The notes under the pieces were generated by a model, which worked only from the letters and a program-made list of their open reading frames with translations, was not told where the DNA came from and did not search any database. 64,000 nucleotides of DNA, taken from Rhodospirillaceae bacterium (lineage in GTDB: Bacteria; Pseudomonadota; Alphaproteobacteria; Azospirillales; Azospirillaceae). A program made the translations under genes and the position numbers. Location: positions 62,001 to 126,000 of the forward strand of contig JAJUIU010000001.1 of the NCBI GenBank assembly GCA_029267445.1. The letters run 5' to 3'. How positions within the stretch are numbered: position 1 is the first letter of the stretch; each line of letters starts with the position of its first letter. Below are positions 26,489 through 34,429 of this stretch, one piece after another.

Positions 26489-27112
26489 ATGTCGAAACGT
26501 CAGTCCAGCGACAAGTTCTACAGCTTCGGAACCCTTTGCATCCTGGTCGCGGATGACAACCGGTTCGTGCGCTCAATCCTCGTGACCATCCTCAAGGCGT
26601 TGGGGGTGGGAAAGATCCTCCAGGCTGAGAGTGGGGAGGAGGCCGAGGCCTTTCTCGAGGTGTCCGCGCAGATGCACGGCGACGGGCGCGAGGTGGACAT
26701 CATCCTCGCCGACCATCTGATGGAGCCAGGCAGCGGCCTCGACCTTCTCCGCTACGTCCGCTCGCACGAGAGCGAGAAGGTGAAGTTCATCCCCTTCGTC
26801 ATGATGAGCGGTGAGGCCGATAGGAAGGCCGTGACCGACGCGCGCGACGCCGGCGTAACCGAATATCTGGCGAAGCCGATGTCCGTGATGGGCGTCGCCT
26901 CCCGCCTGCTTGCCGTCATCGACAAGCCGCGGGCCTTCATCAGGGCGCCCGACTACTTCGGGCCGGACCGCCGCCGCCAGACGCTGCCCTATGACGGGCC
27001 TGACAAGCGCCAGATGCGGCCAGAGGACGTGCATCTTGTCGACGAGGGTGACCACATGGTGATCGAAGCGCTCGACACCGATGAACCGGTCAAGGAGGAG
27101 GGGGCGGCATGA
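26489..27112 (+). CDS. Response regulator with C-terminal extension
   Basis: A 207-residue protein with a receiver domain at about 16-140. The acidic pair is D22/D23 (VADDNRF), the phosphoacceptor is D75 in ILADHLMEPGSG, and Lys 129 in YLAKPMSV completes the site, so it should be active. After the receiver comes a basic, Arg-rich stretch (FGPDRRRQTLPYDGPDKR) and an acidic tail, with no known output domain. Its last four bases overlap the next gene. It is likely a signalling relay with that gene's product, in the manner of chemotaxis-like pairs. Confidence 0.9.
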   Translation: MSKRQSSDKFYSFGTLCILVADDNRFVRSILVTILKALGVGKILQAESGEEAEAFLEVSAQMHGDGREVDIILADHLMEPGSGLDLLRYVRSHESEKVKFIPFVMMSGEADRKAVTDARDAGVTEYLAKPMSVMGVASRLLAVIDKPRAFIRAPDYFGPDRRRQTLPYDGPDKRQMRPEDVHLVDEGDHMVIEALDTDEPVKEEGAA

Positions 27113-27621
27113 CCGATCCGAACAAGCCGCGGGTCGAGATCATCCAGCGGCCGAACAAGCTGCGCGAAAAGGTGGGCGGGTCGTCCGATGGGAAGCCGGG
27201 CCGGATTGATCCGGCCGCGCTCTCACGCGCCGCCACCCATGTCGGCCGCATGGCCGAAGCCCACCAGGTGCAGACGCGCATCGACCTGACGGACCTTCAG
27301 GAAGCCTTCAAGCAGGCGGTCGCCGATCCGGCGAACCGATCCGTCCATATCCGGCGCGTCTTCAAGATCTCCGACGGGATCATGAACCTGGGCAAGATGT
27401 TCGGATACGATCTGCTGTCGGAATTCGCCCATCACCTCAACAGCTTCATCATCAACCTGAAGGAGCCGACGGCGGCCCAGATGCAGGTCGTGGCCCTGCA
27501 CATCGAAGCCATGAACGCCCTCGTCCGCGACGAGATGAAAGGGGACGGCGGACCGATCGGAAAAGCGCTTTCGGAGTCGCTGGCTAAGGCGCGGGATAAG
27601 CTTGGCGCCCGGAAGGCTTAG
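27109..27621 (+). CDS. HPt-like helical protein, unknown role
   Basis: A 170-residue helical protein translated in overlap (ATGA) with the response regulator gene. The segment about 80-115 ([30 protein letters not shown]) has the spacing of the HPt core (x-H-x-L-K-G-x-x-x-x-L-G), but the His position is Arg, so it would be a pseudo-phosphotransferase if the alignment is right. No membrane segment. The N-terminal 60 residues are charged and probably disordered. The coupling with a receiver gene suggests it binds or is bound by that receiver. It overlaps the end of tex by four bases. Confidence 0.65.
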   Translation: MTDPNKPRVEIIQRPNKLREKVGGSSDGKPGRIDPAALSRAATHVGRMAEAHQVQTRIDLTDLQEAFKQAVADPANRSVHIRRVFKISDGIMNLGKMFGYDLLSEFAHHLNSFIINLKEPTAAQMQVVALHIEAMNALVRDEMKGDGGPIGKALSESLAKARDKLGARKA

Positions 27622-29951
27622 CTGCGCCGCTTGGCGAGCGCGTCCGCGAACGCTGCGCCGAAGGCACCGACCGCCGGTTTGGCCGGCTTGCCTGGTGTGC
27701 CGCCTTGCTTTGGACCCGGCTGTGCCGGCTGGGTCCGGGCCCCTTCCTGGGGTGCCGCACCGCCACGTCGTGCGGACTCCGCCGGCTCCCGCATGCGCAT
27801 GGTCAAGGCGACCCGGCGGCGCTTCAGGTCCACCTCCAGCACCTTGACCCTGACAATGTCGCCCGCCTTCACGACGCTGCGCGGGTCTTTGACGAAGCTG
27901 TCCGAAAGCTGGGAGATGTGGACGAGCCCGTCCTGATGGACGCCGACATCGACGAAGGCGCCGAAATTGGTGACGTTCGTGACGATCCCTTCGAGCATCA
28001 TGCCAGGCTGGAGGTCCTTGAGGTCTTCGACGCCGTCCCTGAACGTCGCGGTTTTGAACTCCGGCCGTGGATCGCGGCCGGGTTTCTCCAGCTCCCGAAG
28101 GATGTCCGTCACCGTGGGAATGCCGAACCGCCCGTCGGTGAACGCGGCCGGATCCAGGCTGCGCAGGAAGGCCGAGTCGCCGATGAGCTGCCGGAGGTTC
28201 CGGCCGGTGCGGGCGAGGATGCGTTCGACGACGGGATAGGCTTCGGGGTGCACCGATGACGCGTCCAGCGGGTCGTCGCCGTCGCGGATGCGCAGGAATC
28301 CCGCCGCCTGTTCAAAGGCTTTCGGGCCGAGGCGGGGCACGTCCAGCAACTGCCGCCGACGCCGGAACGCGCCTTGTCCGTCACGATGGGCGACGATGTT
28401 CCGCGCGACTCCTTCGCTGAGGCCCGAGACACGGGCCAGCAGGGGAACCGACGCCGTGTTCAGGTCGACGCCGACGCCGTTGACGCAATCCTCCACCACG
28501 CCGTCCAGGGTGCGGGACAGCTTGGTCGGGCTGACATCGTGCTGATATTGCCCGACCCCGATGGACTTGGGGTCGATCTTGACCAGTTCGGCAAGCGGGT
28601 CCTGCAGCCGGCGGGCGATGGAAACGGCTCCGCGCAAGGAGACGTCCAGGTCCGGAAACTCCTGCGCGGCCGTCTCCGACGCGGAATAGACCGACGCTCC
28701 CGCCTCCGAAACCATGATCTTGGTCAGGCGCAGGTCCGGATGGCGCTTCATCAGGTCCGCCGCCAGCCTGTCCGTCTCGCGGCTGGCGGTCCCGTTGCCG
28801 ATGGCGATCAACTCCACGGCATGGCGGGCGGCCAGTCTGGCGAGTGTCGCGATGGCGCCGTCCCAGTCCTTGCGGGGCTCGTGCGGGTAGACCGTGGCCG
28901 TGTCGACGAGCTTGCCCGTCGCGTCCACCACCGCGACCTTCACGCCCGTCCGGATGCCCGGATCGAGGCCCATGGTCGGCCGGGGACCCGCAGGGGGCGC
29001 CAGCAGCAGGTCCTTGAGGTTCAGGCCGAAGACGGTGATCGCCTCGTCCTCCGCCCGCTCGCGCACCGAGCCCATGAGGTCGAGTTCGATGTGGAGCGCG
29101 ATCTTCGTCCGCCAAGCCCACCGGCAGGTCTCCAGGAGCCAGCGGTCGGCCGCGCGTCCGCGATCGGCGATCCCGAAGCGCGCCGCGATCATCGCCTCGG
29201 CCGGGTGCGGATGCCCGGCCAGGGGCTCGTCACCGACCTCCATCCGGAGATCGAGAACCCCGGCGGCGCGGCCCCGGAACAGGGCGAGCGCGCGATGCGA
29301 GGGAAGCTTCTTCAGCGGTTCGGCAAAGTCGAAGTAATCGCTGAACTTGGCGCCCTCGTCGGCCTTACCGTCGACGAGCCTGGACACGATACGGCCATGG
29401 TCGTGGCTGTACGCACGAAGCGCGCCGACCAGTTCCGCCGTTTCGCCCATGCGCTCGACCAGGATGGCGCGGGCCCCGTCAAGCGCCGACTTCGCGTCCG
29501 GAACGCCGCGTTCATCCGAGATGAAGGCCGCCGCCTCCTGCGCCGGCTCCCGCGATGGGTCGTCCAGCAGAAGGTCCGCCAAGGGCTCCAGTCCCGCCTC
29601 GCGGGCGATCATCGCCTTGGTGCGCCGCTTCGGGCGATAGGGGAGGTAGAGATCCTCGAGCCGGGTCTTGGTGTCGGCGGCATCGATCTCCGCCGCCAGG
29701 GCGGGCGTCATCTTGCCCTGTTCGGCGATGCTGGCCCTGATGGCCGAACGGCGCTCCTCCAGTTCCCGCAGGTAACGAAGGCGCTCATCAAGCGTGCGCA
29801 ACTGCGTGTCGTCCAGCCCGCCCGTGGCTTCCTTCCGGTAGCGGGCGATGAAGGGCACGGTCGAGCCCTCGTCGAGAAGGCTGATCGCCGCGTCGACCTG
29901 TTGCGGGCGGGCGCCGAGTTCCTGGGCGATGCGCTGGGCGATGTCGAGCAT
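27618..29951 (-). CDS. tex: Tex family RNA-binding transcription accessory protein
   Basis: Large nucleic-acid-binding protein of 777 residues, normal for Tex. The N-terminus [23 protein letters not shown] and [21 protein letters not shown] match Tex; the YqgF-like (RuvX fold) region (about 310-450, [15 protein letters not shown]), HhH motifs (about 480-560, [12 protein letters not shown]) and a C-terminal S1 domain (about 630-700, [34 protein letters not shown]) follow. After S1 the tail is low complexity, rich in Gly, Pro and Ala. Start ATG 29951 fits the family; the open frame upstream has no Tex character. Confidence 0.95.
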   Translation of the reverse strand: MLDIAQRIAQELGARPQQVDAAISLLDEGSTVPFIARYRKEATGGLDDTQLRTLDERLRYLRELEERRSAIRASIAEQGKMTPALAAEIDAADTKTRLEDLYLPYRPKRRTKAMIAREAGLEPLADLLLDDPSREPAQEAAAFISDERGVPDAKSALDGARAILVERMGETAELVGALRAYSHDHGRIVSRLVDGKADEGAKFSDYFDFAEPLKKLPSHRALALFRGRAAGVLDLRMEVGDEPLAGHPHPAEAMIAARFGIADRGRAADRWLLETCRWAWRTKIALHIELDLMGSVRERAEDEAITVFGLNLKDLLLAPPAGPRPTMGLDPGIRTGVKVAVVDATGKLVDTATVYPHEPRKDWDGAIATLARLAARHAVELIAIGNGTASRETDRLAADLMKRHPDLRLTKIMVSEAGASVYSASETAAQEFPDLDVSLRGAVSIARRLQDPLAELVKIDPKSIGVGQYQHDVSPTKLSRTLDGVVEDCVNGVGVDLNTASVPLLARVSGLSEGVARNIVAHRDGQGAFRRRRQLLDVPRLGPKAFEQAAGFLRIRDGDDPLDASSVHPEAYPVVERILARTGRNLRQLIGDSAFLRSLDPAAFTDGRFGIPTVTDILRELEKPGRDPRPEFKTATFRDGVEDLKDLQPGMMLEGIVTNVTNFGAFVDVGVHQDGLVHISQLSDSFVKDPRSVVKAGDIVRVKVLEVDLKRRRVALTMRMREPAESARRGGAAPQEGARTQPAQPGPKQGGTPGKPAKPAVGAFGAAFADALAKRRS

Positions 29952-30112
29952 GGGGGAGGGCGGTCTCACGCGGGATGGACGGCTGCATACCGCAGCCGGG
30001 CGGGAGAGGCCAAGCGCCTTCGGGTCCTCTCCCGCCCTGCCGGCTTCGTGGTCCGAGGGCGCTGGACATGGCTCTGTGACATCGGTGGGGCGGCGACTCG
30101 GGCCGGCGTGGC

Positions 30113-30142
30113 TTAACCCGTGCTTAACGCCGCAGGTATAGA
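30113..30142 (+). promoter_or_regulatory. CtrA box and promoter of sRNA candidate 1
   Basis: TTAA-N7-TTAAC at 30113-30128 is an exact match to the CtrA full site. TTAACC (30113-30118) also serves as a -35 element, spaced 18 bases from a good -10 TATAGA (30137-30142). The predicted start is near 30148. The box thus covers the -35 region, as in CtrA-activated promoters of Caulobacter-type bacteria. Confidence 0.6.
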
Positions 30143-30147
30143 AGGAG

Positions 30148-30219
30148 AGGGCAACTGTGGTTGCGTTCCTCCCTAGTATGCCTTGACGCCCCGGCACGCT
30201 CGCGTGCCGGGGCTTTTTT
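30148..30219 (+). ncRNA. MmgR (alpha-r8)-like small RNA candidate 1
   Basis: A short transcript of about 72 bases is predicted in the gap between tex and the ExeA-like gene; no protein starts here. It begins with a hairpin (GCAAC-TGTG-GTTGC, 30151-30164), then a single-stranded stretch with TTCCTCCCT (30166-30174), and ends in a perfect 10-base-pair terminator stem (30188-30213) followed by six T. As I recall, the alpha-r8/MmgR family has the same order of hairpin, UUUCCUCCCU and terminator; this copy has nine of the ten bases. The promoter lies directly upstream. The CU-rich motif could pair with ribosome sites. Confidence 0.6.
30188..30219 (+). terminator. Rho-independent terminator of sRNA candidate 1
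   Basis: Stem GCCCCGGCAC with GTGCCGGGGC (10 pairs, six-base loop) followed by TTTTTT on the plus strand. It can only serve a plus-strand transcript started in the preceding gap, because tex and the next gene are both on the minus strand. Confidence 0.85.
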
Positions 30220-30243
30220 CGCCCACGGGTTTCTGTTGTCGGA

Positions 30244-31929
30244 TCAAGGCCGAAGGGTCGGCACCGGCGGACGGTTGCCGCCGTCCTCCGCTGTCCTTGT
30301 CTCAGGCTGGCGGGCGGGAGCGGTTTCCGCGCCGATCGGCCGGTTCGTGCGCCGACGCTGGTCGATGCCGTCAAGGAGGCGGGTCATTTCCCGGTTGGCC
30401 GGCTGCACCCGTAGCGCGCGTTGGTAATAGGTGCGGGCGAAATCCCATTCTCCACGCCCCTCCGCCTGCCGTCCCCAGACGCGATAAGTCTCGATCATGC
30501 GCTGTCGCATGGCCGGAATCGCGGAGTGCTCGGGGTCTATCGAGGCGAGTTCCTGAAGCGTTTCAAGCGCGTTGTCGCCGGTCGGGGTGGTCAGGCGGCG
30601 CTGCGACATCTGCGCCTCGGCCTGCGATAGAAGAGCCAGGATGCGCCGCTCTTCGGCGGGCGAGCGTCGTATCTCCCCGGACGGTTGCGGGGCCGCCGGG
30701 ACCGCCGCCACCGAAGTTCCGGCGGATGCGGCGGACCCGGGCGTTGGGTTCGTCGTCGCGGTGTCCGCCGGAGCCGGGATCGGGGTCGTGCCGTCGTTGG
30801 CCCCACCGGTCGTACCCGTCCGCGCCGGTGGCGGCTCCGGTTCCCGGAACGGGGCCACGTCATCCTGCTCCAAGGGTACGGACTCCGCGGCCGGGGGCGG
30901 CGGCACCGGATCGACCTGCTCGGCGGCGTCGGCTTGAGCCGCAGTCGTGTCCGCTAGCCCGACCTCGGGGTCCACAGTCGGTTCCGCATCGTCCCGCTGG
31001 AGAGAAGGTTGAATGACTGGTTCAGCAGGTTGCGGAACCGTGGACGGATCGGCATCGGGTGGCGTGGAGCCCGCCGTGCGGTCAGGGGTGCCGCTGACCG
31101 TTGCCGCCGTCACCCCGCTAGGCATGCCGGGCTCTGTCGGGGACGGGCTCGACCGTTCCGCGAACAATCCGCCAGATGTTCCTTCGCGGAGGGAGAACGG
31201 GTCCTGACCGATGACATACATCGCCACGGCTGCGAGCAAGGCCGTGGTCGCCACCGCCATCCAGCCGGGACCCCGCCGGGACCCGGTCGGCGATGCACCA
31301 TCCTCGCGCTCCTCGCGGACGCCGGGCGTGCGTGCGATCAGCCTGTCACGTGATGTTTCGGGCGGGTCGGTTGCCTGTGGCGTCACCGGATCGAGGCGGT
31401 AGATCGTGCCCACCGCCGCGATCGCGGCGTCGAGGTCGGCCTGCTTCAGGCGTAGTTCCAGGTCCGGACCGCCCGACACAAGCACCTGGAGCGCGGTTCC
31501 GGACGGTGTCGTGTCCGCCGACAGGTCCATCAGGTCGCGCAGTGTGTCGGGCGTCAGGCGGTCTGCGTTATCCACCATCAGGACGCCGCTTCCAGACCGG
31601 TCCAGGCGCTTCTCAAGCGTGTCCAGCAGCCCTTCGAAGTCGAGCATATCGGCGCGGGCGCCCAGCTGGCTGCGTCCCGCCACCTCGATCAAGTCCTCCA
31701 CCAGGACGCCTTCCGTGGCGCCGACGGTGAGAACCATCATATCGTCATTCTCTAGACGGCGGGCCAGCTTGGCGAGCAGGCCGATCCGCTCTCCCTCCCT
31801 CGTCCCCACCAGCGCCACGAGACGCCGTCCGCCGACGAGGGCGAGCAGGAGGCCGCCGAAAATGGCTTCTGCATCGTTTCGAGGCGCATCGCTGTCAGGC
31901 GTGGCTGCGGCCAGCATCGCGGATGGCAT
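30244..31929 (-). CDS. ExeA/DamX-like protein with degenerate P-loop and TPR tail
   Basis: A 561-residue membrane-anchored protein. Residues about 15-205 have the fold order of an ExeA/GspA-type AAA domain: a P-loop region written as [12 protein letters not shown], where the invariant GK(S/T) is missing, and a Walker B-like [12 protein letters not shown] membrane segment lies at about 225-245 ([18 protein letters not shown]), then about 200 residues of Pro/Thr/Ala-rich linker, and a C-terminal TPR-like part ([20 protein letters not shown]). DamX of E. coli has a similar AAA-membrane-linker plan, ending in SPOR instead. Start ATG 31929 (MPSAMLAAA). ATP hydrolysis is doubtful. Confidence 0.7.
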   Translation of the reverse strand: MPSAMLAAATPDSDAPRNDAEAIFGGLLLALVGGRRLVALVGTREGERIGLLAKLARRLENDDMMVLTVGATEGVLVEDLIEVAGRSQLGARADMLDFEGLLDTLEKRLDRSGSGVLMVDNADRLTPDTLRDLMDLSADTTPSGTALQVLVSGGPDLELRLKQADLDAAIAAVGTIYRLDPVTPQATDPPETSRDRLIARTPGVREEREDGASPTGSRRGPGWMAVATTALLAAVAMYVIGQDPFSLREGTSGGLFAERSSPSPTEPGMPSGVTAATVSGTPDRTAGSTPPDADPSTVPQPAEPVIQPSLQRDDAEPTVDPEVGLADTTAAQADAAEQVDPVPPPPAAESVPLEQDDVAPFREPEPPPARTGTTGGANDGTTPIPAPADTATTNPTPGSAASAGTSVAAVPAAPQPSGEIRRSPAEERRILALLSQAEAQMSQRRLTTPTGDNALETLQELASIDPEHSAIPAMRQRMIETYRVWGRQAEGRGEWDFARTYYQRALRVQPANREMTRLLDGIDQRRRTNRPIGAETAPARQPETRTAEDGGNRPPVPTLRP

Positions 31930-32249
31930 TCCGAGGCTCGCTCCGTTCTGTTGAAGCCGGTATGCCGGCCCCTTGCCGACCACGCCACGGGTCGGGGGGT
32001 GGCTTACTCGCCCGTCAACGCCACCGGTACCGGTTGGGTCCAGCCGGCCGGGTCTCAATGCTGGAGTTTAGTCCGGGTGATGGTGCGGTGCCGCAGCGCG
32101 GACGGCGTAAGCCGATACGGTCGCGCGCGTGTCGGACGGGGCGGGTGTCGGAGGGTGTGCCGACCTTGCCTTTCGGCTAGTCCAATAGATGGGCGGAGCG
32201 CGCCCTTAGGCAACTTGGACGGTTGCCTATCGCCACGTTGGGATGGCAG
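31930..32249. other. Gap upstream of the ExeA-like gene
   Basis: About 320 bases with no gene I can support. Open frames exist on both strands but have no recognisable protein character. The region lies between the start of the ExeA-like gene and the end of sRNA candidate 2, so it must hold the promoter of the former; I see no clear -35/-10 pair. Confidence 0.4.
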
Positions 32250-32276
32250 AAAAAAGGCCGCTCCGAGGAGCGGCCT
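32250..32276 (-). terminator. Rho-independent terminator of sRNA candidate 2
   Basis: On the minus strand, AGGCCGCTCC-TC-GGAGCGGCCT is followed by T run (A run 32250-32255 on plus). Its T side faces the minus-strand product only, so it does not serve otsB or anything on the plus strand. Confidence 0.85.
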
Positions 32277-32329
32277 GAGTTTAGGGAGGAAACGCCCGAT
32301 AAGGGCAACGCAGCAATCGCTTGCTGCGA
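32250..32329 (-). ncRNA. MmgR (alpha-r8)-like small RNA candidate 2
   Basis: A predicted minus-strand transcript of about 80 bases. From the 5' end: an eight-pair hairpin (CGCAGCAA, loop GCGA, TTGCTGCG), a four-pair hairpin (GCCC/GGGC), the single-stranded motif TTTCCTCCCT (complement of 32283-32292, ten of ten matches to the alpha-r8 motif as I recall it), and a 10-pair terminator with six T (32276 down to 32250). In Sinorhizobium MmgR is 77 bases, binds Hfq and limits polyhydroxybutyrate granules. The size, order of elements and motif all agree. Confidence 0.7.
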
Positions 32330-32334
32330 TGCAC

Positions 32335-32363
32335 AATATGGACCCGATCGAAACGATTGGCAA
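32335..32363 (-). promoter_or_regulatory. Promoter of sRNA candidate 2
   Basis: Minus-strand -35 TTGCCA (32363-32358) and -10 CATATT (32340-32335) are separated by 17 bases. The start is expected near 32328-32329, at the base of the first hairpin. No CtrA box is seen here, unlike the promoter of sRNA candidate 1. A GGCCCC-GGAA-GGGGCC hairpin lies just upstream (about 32374-32389). Confidence 0.6.
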
Positions 32364-32469
32364 CAGCGCGAATGGCCCCGGAAGGGGCCTTCGTCGTTTC
32401 GTCGCACCTTTTGTTGCCGTTCAGCACCACTCCGAGCGGGTGAAATGCCGCACCAGGGCTAACGAAATC

Positions 32470-33270
32470 ATGGAACTGCAAGACTTTCCGTCGTTCTCCA
32501 GCGATCCGCTGGACCATTCCGACATCGTCCGCCTTGCGGATTGGCTCGGGGCGCGGGCTCCAGCGCTGTTCCTGGATTACGACGGGACCCTTGCCGACAT
32601 CGCGCCCCGGCCGGAGATGGCGGTACTTCCAGCCGAGATGCGCGCCCGGGTCGGCCGCGTCGCGACCGGTAGTCCCACAGCCGTGGTCAGTGGACGCGAC
32701 CTCCAGGACGTCAAGGCACTGGTTGGACTTCCGGATCTCATCTATGCCGGCAGCCACGGGCTGGACATCGAGGCGCCGTCAGGCGTCCACCGTTTCGGGG
32801 ACGAGTTCCGCCCCGCCATCGAGCGGGCGCAGGCGGCGCTCGAACGCGCGCTCGCCCATATCGAGGGGGCGTTCGTGCAGCCGAAGCGTTACGCGATCAC
32901 GGTGCATACACGGCTTGTCGACCCGGCGGCCAAACCGGAGGTCGCGGCCGTGGTGAAGTCGGTTCTCGCCGGGGAGCCGACCCTGCGCTGGATGGGCGGC
33001 AAGGAGATGCACGAGCTTCGCCCGGATATGCCGTGGGACAAGGGGAAGGCGGTGCTGCATCTCATTGATGTCGAGGGATTGGGGGACCGTTTCCCCGTCT
33101 ACATCGGCGACGATGTGACCGATGAGGACGCCTTCAGGGCCATATCCGACCGGGGCCTCGGGATCATGGTCGGTCATCATGGCACCCCTACCGCCGCCGC
33201 GGTCAGGCTGAGGGACGTGGCGGCGGTCGGGATCTTCCTGGACCATTTGGCCGAGAGGCTTTCGGCCTGA
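32470..33270 (+). CDS. otsB: Trehalose-6-phosphate phosphatase
   Basis: HAD-superfamily enzyme making trehalose from trehalose 6-phosphate, 266 residues. HAD motif I is LDYDGTLA (D36, D38), motif II the Ser in VVSGRD, motif III a Lys near WDKGKA and motif IV GDDVTDEDAF, all intact. The start is the ATG 32470 (MELQDFPSF), because the earlier open frame shows no HAD features. No otsA (synthase) is in the window, so the substrate must be made by a gene elsewhere. Trehalose serves osmotic and desiccation protection. It is divergent from sRNA candidate 2. Confidence 0.92.
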   Translation: MELQDFPSFSSDPLDHSDIVRLADWLGARAPALFLDYDGTLADIAPRPEMAVLPAEMRARVGRVATGSPTAVVSGRDLQDVKALVGLPDLIYAGSHGLDIEAPSGVHRFGDEFRPAIERAQAALERALAHIEGAFVQPKRYAITVHTRLVDPAAKPEVAAVVKSVLAGEPTLRWMGGKEMHELRPDMPWDKGKAVLHLIDVEGLGDRFPVYIGDDVTDEDAFRAISDRGLGIMVGHHGTPTAAAVRLRDVAAVGIFLDHLAERLSA

Positions 33271-33274
33271 CGGC

Positions 33275-33454
33275 TCAGGGCTTCCTTTTCGGCGGGTAGG
33301 CGGGTTTCGTCCTCTCCGGGTTCGCCTTCTCGTCCCGCTTCACTTCGGGCACGCCGCCAGGACTGTAGGGAGGAAGCCGATCATCGCCGGGTACTTCCGG
33401 CGAGGGGTGGGTCGGTTCCTGTCGGGGATGGTTCGCCGGCGATCGTGTCGGCAT
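33275..33454 (-). CDS. Small Pro-rich protein, possible gene
   Basis: A 59-residue candidate with high Pro, Lys and Arg content (SPANHPRQEPTHPSPEVPG, then KRDEKANPERTKP). GGAGA five bases before ATG 33454 is a fitting ribosome site; a longer frame up to 33523 lacks one. Unknown function, no signal peptide, likely disordered and basic. It ends four bases from the convergent otsB. The composition could equally arise from GC-rich non-coding DNA. Confidence 0.35.
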   Translation of the reverse strand: MPTRSPANHPRQEPTHPSPEVPGDDRLPPYSPGGVPEVKRDEKANPERTKPAYPPKRKP

Positions 33455-33700
33455 GGATGTCTCCGGGGCTTCTGTTGGAGGCATGCAAGGCGCGTTGCCC
33501 CATTTTGCGCCATAACCCGCCAAGGGAGGGGCGCCTTCCTCCCGATGGGCGCGATCCGGTCAAACGCCGGGGTGGATCGGGACGTTCCAACGCCCGACGA
33601 CGTAAGCCGAATTCCCGGATCGATGATGCTTCTCCGTTTTTTCGGGCCGGTCGTTGGAAGCCTAGACTTGTCGATGGTCCAGGTTTCTTGCGAGGCGATG

Positions 33701-34276
33701 ATGTCGATAGCGAAGTGGACGCGTGGCGGGCTGCTGGCCGTGGCGCTTACTGTGGGCCTGGGCGCGTGCCAGTCGAGCGCGCCGCCAATGGAGGCCACGG
33801 CGGCGCAGGTCGAGCCCGGCGAGTACCGGCTCGGCCCCGGGGACCGGATGCGCATCATCGTGTTCGGCCAGGAACAGCTGACGGGGGAGTTCACGGTGGA
33901 CGGGGGCGGGGCGGTCGCATTCCCTTTGATCGGGGAGGTGCAGGCCCGCGGCGCTTCCGCGCGTGAGCTGGAAGGCCGGATCGCCAAGGCCTTGGCGAGC
34001 GGCTACGTCAAGGACCCGCGCGTCAGCGTCGAGGTCCTGACGTTCCGGCCCTTCTATATCATCGGGGAGGTCAACAACCCCGGTCAGTATCCCTATGCGA
34101 GCGGCATGACGGCCGTGACGGCCGTGGCGCTCGCGGGCGGCTACACCTACCGGGCGAAGCAGGACAGCGTGATCATCACGCGGACGATCGACGGCGAGAA
34201 GCAGGAGCGTTCCGCCGCGCCGAACACGCCGATCCTGCCCGATGACGTCATCCGCGTTCCTGAACGCTTTTTCTGA
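33701..34276 (+). CDS. Polysaccharide export lipoprotein (Wza-like, short)
   Basis: A 191-residue outer-membrane-type lipoprotein of the polysaccharide biosynthesis/export family. Lipobox GLGAC puts the acylated Cys at about residue 23. The Poly_export domain (about 38-115, YRLGPGDRMRIIVFGQEQLTGEFTVDGGG) and one SLBB domain (about 118-185, FYIIGEVNNPGQYPY) follow, ending in VIRVPERFF. ATG 33701 sits five bases after GAGG. It is shorter than Wza. No Wzc, glycosyltransferase or flippase is near, so it may serve a polymer made elsewhere. An AAA ATPase gene follows at 34430. Confidence 0.9.
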   Translation: MSIAKWTRGGLLAVALTVGLGACQSSAPPMEATAAQVEPGEYRLGPGDRMRIIVFGQEQLTGEFTVDGGGAVAFPLIGEVQARGASARELEGRIAKALASGYVKDPRVSVEVLTFRPFYIIGEVNNPGQYPYASGMTAVTAVALAGGYTYRAKQDSVIITRTIDGEKQERSAAPNTPILPDDVIRVPERFF

Positions 34277-34429
34277 TCCATCGCCGGCCGGGGACCGTTT
34301 CCCACTGTGGGGCGTTCCCCCGGCTGGCCCCGATCGCATCTGGGCCGCATTGGCCGGCGTTCGCGGTGTCGGCGTGTCGGCACCGTATGCACATTACCGC
34401 CCGTCGGCGTGAACCACTCTCGAGGACAC

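Noticed and set aside
33366-33376. A third TTCCTCCCT motif (minus strand)
   Set aside because: It lies in the small Pro-rich candidate gene, without hairpin, promoter or T-tailed terminator around it.
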